NCBI GenBank assembly: GCA_012030815.1
Contig: JAAUVF010000008.1
Location: forward strand, 1 to 12,512
Length of the DNA stretch: 12,512 bases
Direction of reading: 5' to 3'
Source: Nanobdellota archaeon
GTDB taxonomy: Archaea; Thermoproteota; Nitrososphaeria; Nitrososphaerales; Nitrosopumilaceae
Below, in pieces: positions 7,086 to 12,453 of this stretch; positions within the stretch are counted from its first letter, which is position 1, and the number at the start of each line of letters is the position of its first letter. Below the pieces are notes generated by a model. That model was not told the DNA's origin. It was given only the letters and a program-made list of their open reading frames with translations, and did not search any database. The translations under genes and the position numbers were made by a program.

Positions 7086-7359
7086 CTAAATTATTTGCAA
7101 AACCTCCTGCAAGATCTGTAATAATATGAAAATCTCTTGAATCTTTTTTTAGAGACTCGATGACTTTCTTGCTAAATTCTTTTGAAGTTCTAATCGTGCA
7201 TTTTGCACCTGCTCTGATTAGGGCTTTTGTGATTATACTCCCAGATGTTAATCCATCACAATCAATATGTGTTGTAACTGAAATTGATTTTCTTGATTTA
7301 ATGCAATCCGAAATACTATCTTTGAAAAATGAAAGCGACTCATCAAGAGTTTTTGTCAT
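6970..7359 (-). CDS. DHH-family phosphoesterase (archaeal RecJ/GAN-like), N-terminal part, frameshifted
   Basis: The first 92 or so codons (7359 to about 7083) are genuine: motif I HIDCDG at residues 31-36 (metal ligands H31, D33, D35), a Rossmann-like strand-helix repeat, and motif II IITDLAGG with D82. The remaining residues to the stop at 6970 (from about NIRRKLD onward) are out-of-frame read-through over the continuation of the gene. The ATG at 7359 overlaps the stop of the uS15 gene by one base (TAATG), so the two are translationally coupled. Splitting the two halves would separate metal ligands of motifs I-II from the DHH motif and give an inactive enzyme, so a sequence error or a real null allele are the alternatives. 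Confidence 0.82.
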   Translation of the reverse strand: MTKTLDESLSFFKDSISDCIKSRKSISVTTHIDCDGLTSGSIITKALIRAGAKCTIRTSKEFSKKVIESLKKDSRDFHIITDLAGGFANNLDENIRRKLDSIRSSPDIRNRARESKSHQCLEVWNRWWY

Positions 7360-7808
7360 TACTCTAATTGAGCAACTACTGATTTATATTTCCAGTTTTC
7401 AGGAATACGATTTATTCTTTTATAGTACACTGATAATCTGTGCACTTTGGCCTCAATTAATTCAAGAGATCTAACATTTCTATTATCTCCTTTGTTTGCC
7501 TTGAGATGTTTTTGAAGGCCAACTGCTTTTTTTACAATATTGTCTAGGTCCTCTGGCATTTCTGCTTGAAGATTGTTCTCTTCTAGAATTTTTCCTAGAC
7601 TTTTCTTTGTAATTGATTTAATGAGTGGAACTGAATGTTGATCTCTTAGTTTTAATCCAATTTGACTTGGAGATAATCCGTCTTTGGCATATTTTACTAC
7701 TAATTCTTCTATTTCTTTAGGACTTAGTGTGATCCATGAAGGTGCACGTAGTGTAGCTGGTCTAATTGTATGTGATTTTCCGTGTCTGTGTGTGTGTAAT
7801 CGTCCCAT
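7359..7808 (-). CDS. rps15: Small-subunit ribosomal protein uS15
   Basis: This 149-residue protein begins with the archaeal-specific N-terminal extension (MGRLHTHRHGKSHTIRPA, then APSWITLSPKEIEELVVKYA) and continues with DGLSPSQIGLKLRDQHSVPL, the uS15 helical core containing LQKHLKANKGD, and the end motif RRL-like 'KVHRLSVYYKRINRIPENWK'. uS15 binds 16S rRNA near the central junction and is needed for 30S assembly. The length is typical for archaea, longer than the bacterial form by the N-terminal extension. The start ATG 7808 has a weak AT-rich element (gtttaattt on the minus strand) about 27 bases upstream. It is the first gene of the minus-strand run continuing through the DHH gene, pcc1 and serS. 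Confidence 0.95.
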   Translation of the reverse strand: MGRLHTHRHGKSHTIRPATLRAPSWITLSPKEIEELVVKYAKDGLSPSQIGLKLRDQHSVPLIKSITKKSLGKILEENNLQAEMPEDLDNIVKKAVGLQKHLKANKGDNRNVRSLELIEAKVHRLSVYYKRINRIPENWKYKSVVAQLE

Positions 7809-7894
7809 GATTGGGCTGATTATAGAACAAAATTAAACGTTACTTATTCCGAATCTCGTACATAATGTCGGCATTTTGATGATCAGAATAAAAG

Positions 7895-7902
7895 TTAAAT
7901 AT
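7895..7902 (+). promoter_or_regulatory. TATA box of the small membrane protein gene at 7935
   Basis: TTAAATAT is centred about 37 bases before ATG 7935, so transcription would start near 7925, leaving a leader of about 10 bases (containing AGGT) before the start. The stretch between the divergent uS15 gene and this one is otherwise featureless. Confidence 0.5.
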
Positions 7903-7934
7903 GTACAATTTCTTCAAACGAACAGGTAAACTGT

Positions 7935-8267
7935 ATGAATACAAAAATACTTTTAGCAGCATCTCTGATTGCTGTGTTCGCCATTGGCACTTATGCACCA
8001 ACATTAGTTGCATATGCACAATACATGGGTAACGTTGGTTCACAAGGAGAAACTGGATCATATACCCTAGAAGAAGCACTAGAGATTCAACGAAGAAGAA
8101 TTGCATCAGCAGAAGCTAATCCAGGAGCTGGATCAGGTACACCTTATCTTGATGCAAGCGGAGTAGTTGGAGCAGTTGCAATTTCAGCAGCAGTCTTTGG
8201 TGGTATTGCAGGAGCACTCTTCATTAGAGGAAGATCTGGCAAATACGCAGCAATGGGACGAGGATAA
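7935..8267 (+). CDS. Small membrane protein, candidate AmoY/AmoZ-type subunit of archaeal ammonia monooxygenase
   Basis: This 110-residue protein has a signal peptide (residues 1-28, hydrophobic core ILLAASLIAVFAIG, likely cleavage after AYA), an external region with a charged helix (TLEEALEIQRRRIASAEANP), and one C-terminal glycine/alanine-rich membrane helix (about 77-97), followed by a short basic tail RGRSGKYAAMGRG facing the cytoplasm. Proteomic work on AMO complexes reported two small AOA-only subunits, AmoY and AmoZ, whose genes are linked to amo genes in streamlined genomes. This gene and the next plus-strand gene are the obvious candidates in this amo neighbourhood. I cannot tell from memory which of the two names belongs here, so no symbol is given. 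There are no His/Cys copper ligands in the external part. Confidence 0.62.
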   Translation: MNTKILLAASLIAVFAIGTYAPTLVAYAQYMGNVGSQGETGSYTLEEALEIQRRRIASAEANPGAGSGTPYLDASGVVGAVAISAAVFGGIAGALFIRGRSGKYAAMGRG

Positions 8268-8274
8268 ACAAACC

Positions 8275-8297
8275 TTATTTTTCTCTTATTTTATTTG
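8275..8297 (+). terminator. T-rich terminator after the 7935-8267 gene
   Basis: A pyrimidine tract, TTATTTTTCTCTTATTTTAT, begins about 8 bases after the stop codon without a strong hairpin. Such T tracts are sufficient for termination by archaeal RNA polymerase. Confidence 0.4.
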
Positions 8298-8347
8298 ATG
8301 TACTTTAGTGGATACTGATCTCGTACTTTCTGATAATAAAAGAAATG

Positions 8348-8354
8348 TATATAT
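8348..8354 (+). promoter_or_regulatory. TATA box of the small membrane protein gene at 8380
   Basis: TATATAT is centred 29 bases before ATG 8380. This places transcription start essentially at that ATG and argues against the in-frame upstream GTG at 8308, which would put the TATA box inside the coding region. Confidence 0.6.
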
Positions 8355-8379
8355 CGTACAAATAGAGCCAAAATATACA

Positions 8380-8649
8380 ATGACTCCTATCGTAGGAACT
8401 TTCCTAAGCATCCTGTCTTCACTTACAGGTCAGTTAGGACCAAACTATGATCCATTATTCTATGATGTAATGATTTACATCTTCGGAACCATAATGTTCT
8501 CAGTATTCCTTCTTGGAGTAATCTCATTCTGGTTACGTGTACACGGATGGGCTTACAAAGACAACCGTGAGAGATGGGTCGATGAATTAGACAGACACTT
8601 TGAAAGAGAAGGTATCGGTTTAATTCCAGACAACGGTAAATACTGGTAA
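8380..8649 (+). CDS. Small membrane protein, candidate AmoY/AmoZ-type subunit of archaeal ammonia monooxygenase
   Basis: From ATG 8380 the product is 89 residues: a short N-terminal segment (MTPIVGTFLSILSSLTGQLG), one strong membrane helix (about 30-52, VMIYIFGTIMFSVFLLGVIS), then an aromatic, charged cytoplasmic-type tail (LRVHGWAYKDNRERWVDELD, ending DNGKYW). An in-frame GTG at 8308 would give 113 residues, but the TATA box lies between the two and favours the shorter form. The clean promoter, strict conservation-like composition and position beside the AMO genes make it, with the 7935-8267 gene, a candidate for the accessory subunits AmoY/AmoZ described for ammonia-oxidizing archaea. Which of the two it is remains open; the assignment rests on context and size. 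Confidence 0.62.
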   Translation: MTPIVGTFLSILSSLTGQLGPNYDPLFYDVMIYIFGTIMFSVFLLGVISFWLRVHGWAYKDNRERWVDELDRHFEREGIGLIPDNGKYW

Positions 8650-8757
8650 AATACTTCCTTTCCATCTTTTCATTATTTTTAAAAATCTGAATAATCTAAT
8701 TATCCAAGTCATGATTTTTCTAAAATAATTTTTTCAAGTTTTACTTTGTTTAATGGA

Positions 8758-9228
8758 CTAATTTTGAGGAGGAAGGAAGTCTTTGTCTTTGGCCTCATCG
8801 TATGCCTTTGAGGTAAACATTGCCTTGTAGTGATATCCGTCTTGTAATGGGGTTTTGATGAAGTTATCTGATAACCTATCGTTGACAAATACAGTTGATT
8901 TTGTTTCATCCATATCTCTTAGAGGAAATTTGAAAATCCATAAAAAGTGCCCAATCTCAAACTCTGGATCTTCTTTCCATTCTGCATAAACCGTTCCATC
9001 ATTGCTAAGTGTGTAGATTGCTCTTTGACATCCTCCTTCCATAAAACCAACGTTAGCTGGAATGTCTGCTTTTTGATTATCTACATAAATTTCAACAGTA
9101 AATGATATTTTCCAATTTTTTTGAATATCGTTGATACATGCATTACGTGGTTGTTCTCCGATGAATGGGTTTACAACTAAAATTGTGATTAATACCGCTA
9201 CAGCTCCTACCCCTGCACTTAAAATCAA
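8758..9228 (-). CDS. Membrane-anchored extracytoplasmic protein, family member lacking metal-binding histidines
   Basis: This 156-residue protein has one N-terminal membrane anchor (about 3-23, SAGVGAVAVLITILVV) and an external domain with two cysteines (C31, C67). The layout, a strand 'FTVEIYVDNQ', then 'DIPANVGF', then Cys-x(4)-'IYTLSNDGTVYAEW' and 'FEIGHFLWIF', matches a thaumarchaeal family I know with the pattern HxH…IPANIGI…C…HTHD…GxxHIES…TLGxFF. Here the HxH and HTHD histidines are replaced (SFT and YTLS), so the metal site appears lost. The start is TTG 9228-9226: a TATA box lies 24 bases upstream and no ATG is available in frame. It lies between the candidate AmoY/AmoZ genes and amoB. 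Function is unknown; an electron-transfer or assembly role would be speculation. Confidence 0.7.
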   Translation of the reverse strand: MILSAGVGAVAVLITILVVNPFIGEQPRNACINDIQKNWKISFTVEIYVDNQKADIPANVGFMEGGCQRAIYTLSNDGTVYAEWKEDPEFEIGHFLWIFKFPLRDMDETKSTVFVNDRLSDNFIKTPLQDGYHYKAMFTSKAYDEAKDKDFLPPQN

Positions 9229-9248
9229 AAACTGTATGGTCTTTTTCT

Positions 9249-9255
9249 CTTATAT
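9249..9255 (-). promoter_or_regulatory. TATA box of the 8758-9228 gene
   Basis: On the minus strand this reads ATATAAG, centred 24 bases before the TTG start and directly preceded by a GC-rich tract (GGGGACTGGGGATCC). The spacing supports TTG 9228 as a leaderless start. Confidence 0.55.
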
Positions 9256-9318
9256 GGATCCCCAGTCCCCGGCCAAATCATACAAATGATTTTTTGAGGA
9301 TTATTTAAAGTCCTTCTG

Positions 9319-9477
9319 TTACGTATCCATTATCTCTATAGTGTCAAATTGATCTTGATGGTCTGCAAGAAAATATGTTATCTCATCAGAATCTATTTCC
9401 AGCCACTCCGATTCCCCACAATACGGCAAATAATCTTCAACAAACAGATCTTTTGAACCTGTTATCCGTACTATCAT
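9319..9477 (-). CDS. Small hypothetical protein, second half of a split gene
   Basis: This 52-residue frame runs from ATG 9477 to TAA 9321-9319 and is acidic (MIVRITGSKDLFVEDYLPYC, then ESEWLEIDSDEITYFLADHQ). Its ATG overlaps the TGA of the preceding frame in an ATGA, so it could be a coupled second gene. More likely it is the C-terminal half of one protein of about 105 residues: adding one A to the A7 run at 9484-9490, or a -1 slip there, joins the frames as …LPLVLIQKKEKMIVRITGSKD…, which reads as a continuous beta hairpin. It is not secreted and has no membrane segment. I do not recognise the family. Codon use and AT content match the neighbours. Confidence 0.5.
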   Translation of the reverse strand: MIVRITGSKDLFVEDYLPYCGESEWLEIDSDEITYFLADHQDQFDTIEIMDT

Positions 9478-9632
9478 CTTCTCTTTTTTTGAATTAATAC
9501 CAATGGTAATTTGAGAACTTTGCCTCTTTTTTGATTTTGTATGTTTACTTTGTAACTATCATTACGAAATTCAACATCTCCAAAAAAATAACTTTGAAAA
9601 ATATCTAGTTTTTTTATTTTAAAACTTAGCAT
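9474..9632 (-). CDS. Small hypothetical protein, first half of a split gene
   Basis: This 52-residue frame starts at ATG 9632 and ends at TGA 9476-9474 (MLSFKIKKLDIFQSYFFGDV, then EFRNDSYKVNIQNQKRGKVL). It is basic and beta-rich in pattern, with no signal peptide. A TTTTTATC element about 28 bases upstream can serve as TATA box. The last residues after LPLVLIQKK are out of frame if the gene continues into the frame at 9319-9477. The zero-frame sequence at the junction is CAA AAA AAG, which contains the heptamer A_AAA_AAG, a known slippery sequence for -1 frameshifting. Single gene with an indel, programmed frameshift, or two coupled genes are all possible. No function can be assigned. Confidence 0.5.
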   Translation of the reverse strand: MLSFKIKKLDIFQSYFFGDVEFRNDSYKVNIQNQKRGKVLKLPLVLIQKKRR

Positions 9633-9678
9633 GTTCTTTCTTGTCTTCTCTTGCAGATAAAAACTTGGTTGATTACAA

Positions 9679-9691
9679 TACGGTAACCGTA
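9679..9691. promoter_or_regulatory. Palindrome TACGGT-A-ACCGTA, operator candidate
   Basis: This 6-base inverted repeat with a one-base centre lies between the amoB stop (9729) and the start of the small gene at 9632. It falls some 20-30 bases upstream of that gene's TATA-like element, a position where archaeal activators bind. No copy was seen in the other intergenic regions here. Confidence 0.3.
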
Positions 9692-9728
9692 AAGAGTATC
9701 TAGAAAATGAAAAGGAAAAGTGGGTGGC

Positions 9729-10298
<570 letters not shown>

Positions 10299-10331
10299 AG
10301 TCCTAATATTCAGAATGATAATACACATTGT

Positions 10332-10339
10332 TATATATT
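10332..10339 (-). promoter_or_regulatory. TATA box of amoB
   Basis: On the minus strand AATATATA is centred about 37 bases before ATG 10298, predicting a leader of about 10 bases. It rules out the longer amoB frame that begins at 10397. Confidence 0.6.
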
Positions 10340-10380
10340 TTACCTTGGTAACGAGGATCGATACATCTCTGCTATGATTA

Positions 10381-10390
10381 ACATCGATGT
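10381..10390. promoter_or_regulatory. Perfect 10-base palindrome ACATCGATGT upstream of amoB
   Basis: The palindrome lies about 45 bases upstream of the amoB TATA box in the amoB/amoC divergent region. A second ATCGAT core lies 26 bases nearer the promoter at 10357-10362. The pair could be binding sites for a dimeric regulator. Confidence 0.35.
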
Positions 10391-10456
10391 TCAACATTGA
10401 AATTAATAAAAATAGAGTAAATTTATTTCATTATTATCAATTTTTAATATGAAAAA

Positions 10457-10488
10457 TTCTATCATTTTATTGGTTTTTCTATCATTTT
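10457..10488 (+). repeat. Direct repeat TTCTATCATTTT, two copies at 20-base spacing upstream of amoC
   Basis: Identical 12-base copies at 10457-10468 and 10477-10488 start exactly 20 bases apart, about two helical turns, so both face the same side of the DNA. The nearer copy ends about 33 bases before the amoC TATA box. This is suggestive of an activator site, although the AT richness weakens the statistics. Confidence 0.4.
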
Positions 10489-10521
10489 TTTTATAAAAAA
10501 TCTTTATTTTAAAACTCTTGC

Positions 10522-10528
10522 TTTATAT
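10522..10528 (+). promoter_or_regulatory. TATA box of amoC
   Basis: TTTATAT is centred 27 bases before ATG 10552, so the transcript would start at or within a few bases of that ATG. This supports ATG 10552 over the in-frame TTG at 10546. Confidence 0.65.
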
Positions 10529-10551
10529 CCAGAATTAACACTTTATTGAAT

Positions 10552-11115
10552 ATGGCACAGATGCCCGCATTAATCCCAAAAGAAGTTGAGATTCAGAGAC
10601 TAAAGAAAATCTGGCTCATCGTCATTGCTATGGGATCCACTGCAGCATCAGTCGAAGTAGACAACTTCGTTGATGGTTCTTTACATCAAACCTCTATCAG
10701 AGATAGTGCATTTACACCAGCACACTGGTGGCTATACTCCCACTTCATCACATTACCACTTGGATGGGCAGCAGCAGCAATCTATGATAGAAAAGTACCA
10801 GTACTCAGAGGTCCAAATAACTCAATTAACACTGGATTGAAGATGACCATTCTTGGTTACCTTGCAACCATGTTTACAATTGGAGTCAATGAGATGTGGC
10901 ACTTCTGGTTTGTAGAAGAAATCTTTGCAGTACCAAATCACTGGATGTTTAACATGGGTGTTGTAGTAGCATTCATGGGAGCACTTGCATACGTAGTTAG
11001 AGTATATGCTCGACTCGTAGAATTAGGTGCAGAAACCCCAGGTGAGAATCCATACGTTGCAGAGATGTACAAGATGGCTTTAGAAGGCAAATTGTACAGC
11101 AGAGCAATTCCATAG
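10552..11115 (+). CDS. amoC: Ammonia monooxygenase subunit C
   Basis: This is the 187-residue archaeal AmoC, starting MAQMPALIPKEVEIQRLKKI. An N-terminal amphipathic/membrane helix (about 18-35) is followed by an external loop with FVDGSLHQTSIRDSAFTPAH, then four further membrane helices and a cytoplasmic tail ending KLYSRAIP. In the helix pair around 105-140 the motif GVNEMWHFWFVEEIFAVPNH contains N113-x3-H117-x12-H130, the position of the Asp-His-His metal site of PmoC, with Asn where PmoC has Asp (my alignment). This intramembrane site is the favoured location of catalysis in recent pMMO work. It is the first gene of the plus-strand run amoC-amoX-amoA, but each gene has its own TATA box and T-rich gap, so separate transcripts are likely. 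Confidence 0.97.
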   Translation: MAQMPALIPKEVEIQRLKKIWLIVIAMGSTAASVEVDNFVDGSLHQTSIRDSAFTPAHWWLYSHFITLPLGWAAAAIYDRKVPVLRGPNNSINTGLKMTILGYLATMFTIGVNEMWHFWFVEEIFAVPNHWMFNMGVVVAFMGALAYVVRVYARLVELGAETPGENPYVAEMYKMALEGKLYSRAIP

Positions 11116-11122
11116 ACACAAA

Positions 11123-11149
11123 GTGCAATAGCACATTTTTTCTCTTTTT
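11123..11149 (+). terminator. Terminator after amoC: GTGC-AATA-GCAC hairpin plus T tract
   Basis: A 4-base-pair stem (11123-11126 with 11131-11134) with an AATA loop is followed by ATTTTTTCTCTTTTT. It would separate amoC transcription from amoX. Confidence 0.5.
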
Positions 11150-11199
11150 ATTATTTTCAATATCACGAAGATCGTACTGGGCCTCACATTTAAGAAAGA

Positions 11200-11206
11200 T
11201 TTAAAA
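11200..11206 (+). promoter_or_regulatory. TATA box of amoX
   Basis: TTTAAAA is centred about 29 bases before ATG 11232, consistent with a leaderless or nearly leaderless transcript. Confidence 0.5.
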
Positions 11207-11231
11207 GGATTCTGATTAGTATAATTCCAGA

Positions 11232-11594
11232 ATGACTCTTCCGAAAGGATTTGGTTCAAGTGGCGCAGGTGGCGCATCTAGTTCCGATGTAGAACGAATG
11301 ATTGGCAGACGTGTCGAAAACATGACTGGCATGATCACTTTGTCATACATTGCAGCTTGGTTAGCAACTTTTGGTGGTACTGCAGCAGGATATTTCTATT
11401 ATCCTTGGGCATATCCAACAAGTAGTGGTCACTATGCGTTCATCGTTCTGACAATTATCGAAGCAATAGGTTATCTCTTCTGTGTCAAAGTAATGGAAGA
11501 GGGCTCTAAGAAAAACAGCAATGGTATAGTTGCTGCTACTCTAGCCGCAACCGCTGTAGGTACTGTAATCATAGTACTATTTGTTGGACATTAG
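11232..11594 (+). CDS. amoX: Ammonia monooxygenase accessory subunit AmoX
   Basis: This 120-residue protein has a glycine/serine-rich N-terminus (GFGSSGAGGASSSDVERMIG) and three membrane helices (about 34-54, 68-87 and 98-118), with a basic loop KVMEEGSKKNSNG between the second and third. AmoX is found only in ammonia-oxidizing archaea, always near amoA and amoC, and was found as part of native AMO complexes by proteomics. It has no copper-ligand motifs, so a structural role in the membrane part of the enzyme is likely. It lies between amoC (116 bases) and amoA (102 bases to its ATG), same strand. A T-rich tract (CTTCTTTTTACTTTATTTT) follows its stop. Confidence 0.93.
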   Translation: MTLPKGFGSSGAGGASSSDVERMIGRRVENMTGMITLSYIAAWLATFGGTAAGYFYYPWAYPTSSGHYAFIVLTIIEAIGYLFCVKVMEEGSKKNSNGIVAATLAATAVGTVIIVLFVGH

Positions 11595-11665
11595 AAGGAA
11601 AATCCTTCAGTTCTTCTTTTTACTTTATTTTAATAAAATCAACGATCTCCATCACACTCTAAAAT

Positions 11666-11673
11666 TTTATATA
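11666..11673 (+). promoter_or_regulatory. TATA box of amoA
   Basis: TTTATATA is centred 27 bases before ATG 11697, so transcription should begin at that ATG. The in-frame TTG at 11691 would lie upstream of the transcript. Confidence 0.65.
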
Positions 11674-11696
11674 CTGACCGTTTATTCTACTTGATA

Positions 11697-12347
11697 ATGG
11701 TCTGGCTAAGACGATGTACTCACTACTTGTTCATAGTAGTAGTTGCAGTTAACTCTACACTGTTAACAATTAATGCAGGAGACTACATTTTCTATACTGA
11801 CTGGGCTTGGACATCGTTTACGGTATTTTCAATATCGCAAACTTTGATGCTTTGCGTAGGTGCTACATATTACCTAACGTTTACAGGCGTTCCAGGAACA
11901 GCGACGTATTACGCCCTAATTATGACAGTATACACATGGATAGCAAAAGGTGCATGGTTTGCTCTAGGTTATCCATATGACTTCATTGTAACACCAGTTT
12001 GGTTACCATCAGCAATGTTGCTTGATTTAGCCTATTGGGCCACAAAGAAGAACAAACATTCGTTGATACTGTTTGGCGGTGTACTTGTAGGAATGTCTTT
12101 ACCATTATTCAATATGGTAAACCTGATAACAGTAGCAGACCCACTAGAAACGGCATTCAAATATCCAAGACCAACATTGCCACCATATATGACACCTATA
12201 GAACCTCAAGTAGGTAAATTCTATAACAGTCCAGTTGCATTGGGCGCAGGTGCAGGTGCAGTATTGTCCGTTACGTTTACAGCATTAGGTTGTAAATTGA
12301 ACACTTGGACATACAGATGGATGGCCGCTTGGTCAAAGTGGGACTAA
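11697..12347 (+). CDS. amoA: Ammonia monooxygenase subunit A
   Basis: This is the 216-residue archaeal AmoA, beginning MVWLRRCTHYLFIVVVAVNS and ending WTYRWMAAWSKWD, exactly the usual length. About six membrane helices are visible, with characteristic segments INAGDYIFYTDWAWTSFTVF, TFTGVPGTATYYALIMTVYT, the LGYPYDFIVTPVWLPSAMLL region, and the external loop ADPLETAFKYPRPTLPPYMT. AmoA is the marker gene used to survey archaeal nitrifiers; the standard reverse-primer site is present without mismatch at 12309-12328. AmoA forms the membrane core of the AMO protomer with AmoB and AmoC. The start ATG 11697 is preferred over the in-frame TTG at 11691 because of the TATA spacing and family length. 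Confidence 0.98.
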   Translation: MVWLRRCTHYLFIVVVAVNSTLLTINAGDYIFYTDWAWTSFTVFSISQTLMLCVGATYYLTFTGVPGTATYYALIMTVYTWIAKGAWFALGYPYDFIVTPVWLPSAMLLDLAYWATKKNKHSLILFGGVLVGMSLPLFNMVNLITVADPLETAFKYPRPTLPPYMTPIEPQVGKFYNSPVALGAGAGAVLSVTFTALGCKLNTWTYRWMAAWSKWD

Positions 12348-12357
12348 AACTTCAACC

Positions 12358-12381
12358 CTTTCCTTTCATTTTATTATTTTT
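12358..12381 (+). terminator. Pyrimidine-rich terminator after amoA
   Basis: CCTTTCCTTTCATTTTATTA and a following TTTTT lie about 10 bases beyond the amoA stop, with no strong hairpin, as is usual for archaeal T-tract terminators. Confidence 0.4.
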
Positions 12382-12401
12382 GCTTAGAGTATTCTCTAAA
12401 T

Positions 12402-12453
12402 GACAATAAAATTTGATTAAAAAATATTGTACATGTTGTGATCTTTTATTGTC
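12402..12453. repeat. 10-base inverted repeat GACAATAAAA / TTTTATTGTC with 32-base spacer
   Basis: Perfect 10-base arms at 12402-12411 and 12444-12453 flank an AT-rich spacer downstream of amoA. A further GACAAT occurs at 12459-12464. It could be an RNA hairpin at the amoA 3' end or a regulator site for a gene beyond the window. Confidence 0.4.

Noticed and set aside
7840..8106. Minus-strand frame of 88 codons opposite the signal-peptide gene
   Set aside because: Shadow of the plus-strand gene at 7935 with unlikely composition.
8308..8379. GTG start giving a longer 113-residue protein
   Set aside because: A strong TATA box at 8348-8354 lies inside the extension and points to ATG 8380.
10299..10397. 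33-codon N-terminal extension of amoB
   Set aside because: The amoB TATA box lies inside it and the signal peptide begins at the ATG at 10298.
10546..11699. TTG starts at 10546 (amoC) and 11691 (amoA)
   Set aside because: TATA spacing and the known family lengths favour the ATG two codons later in each case.
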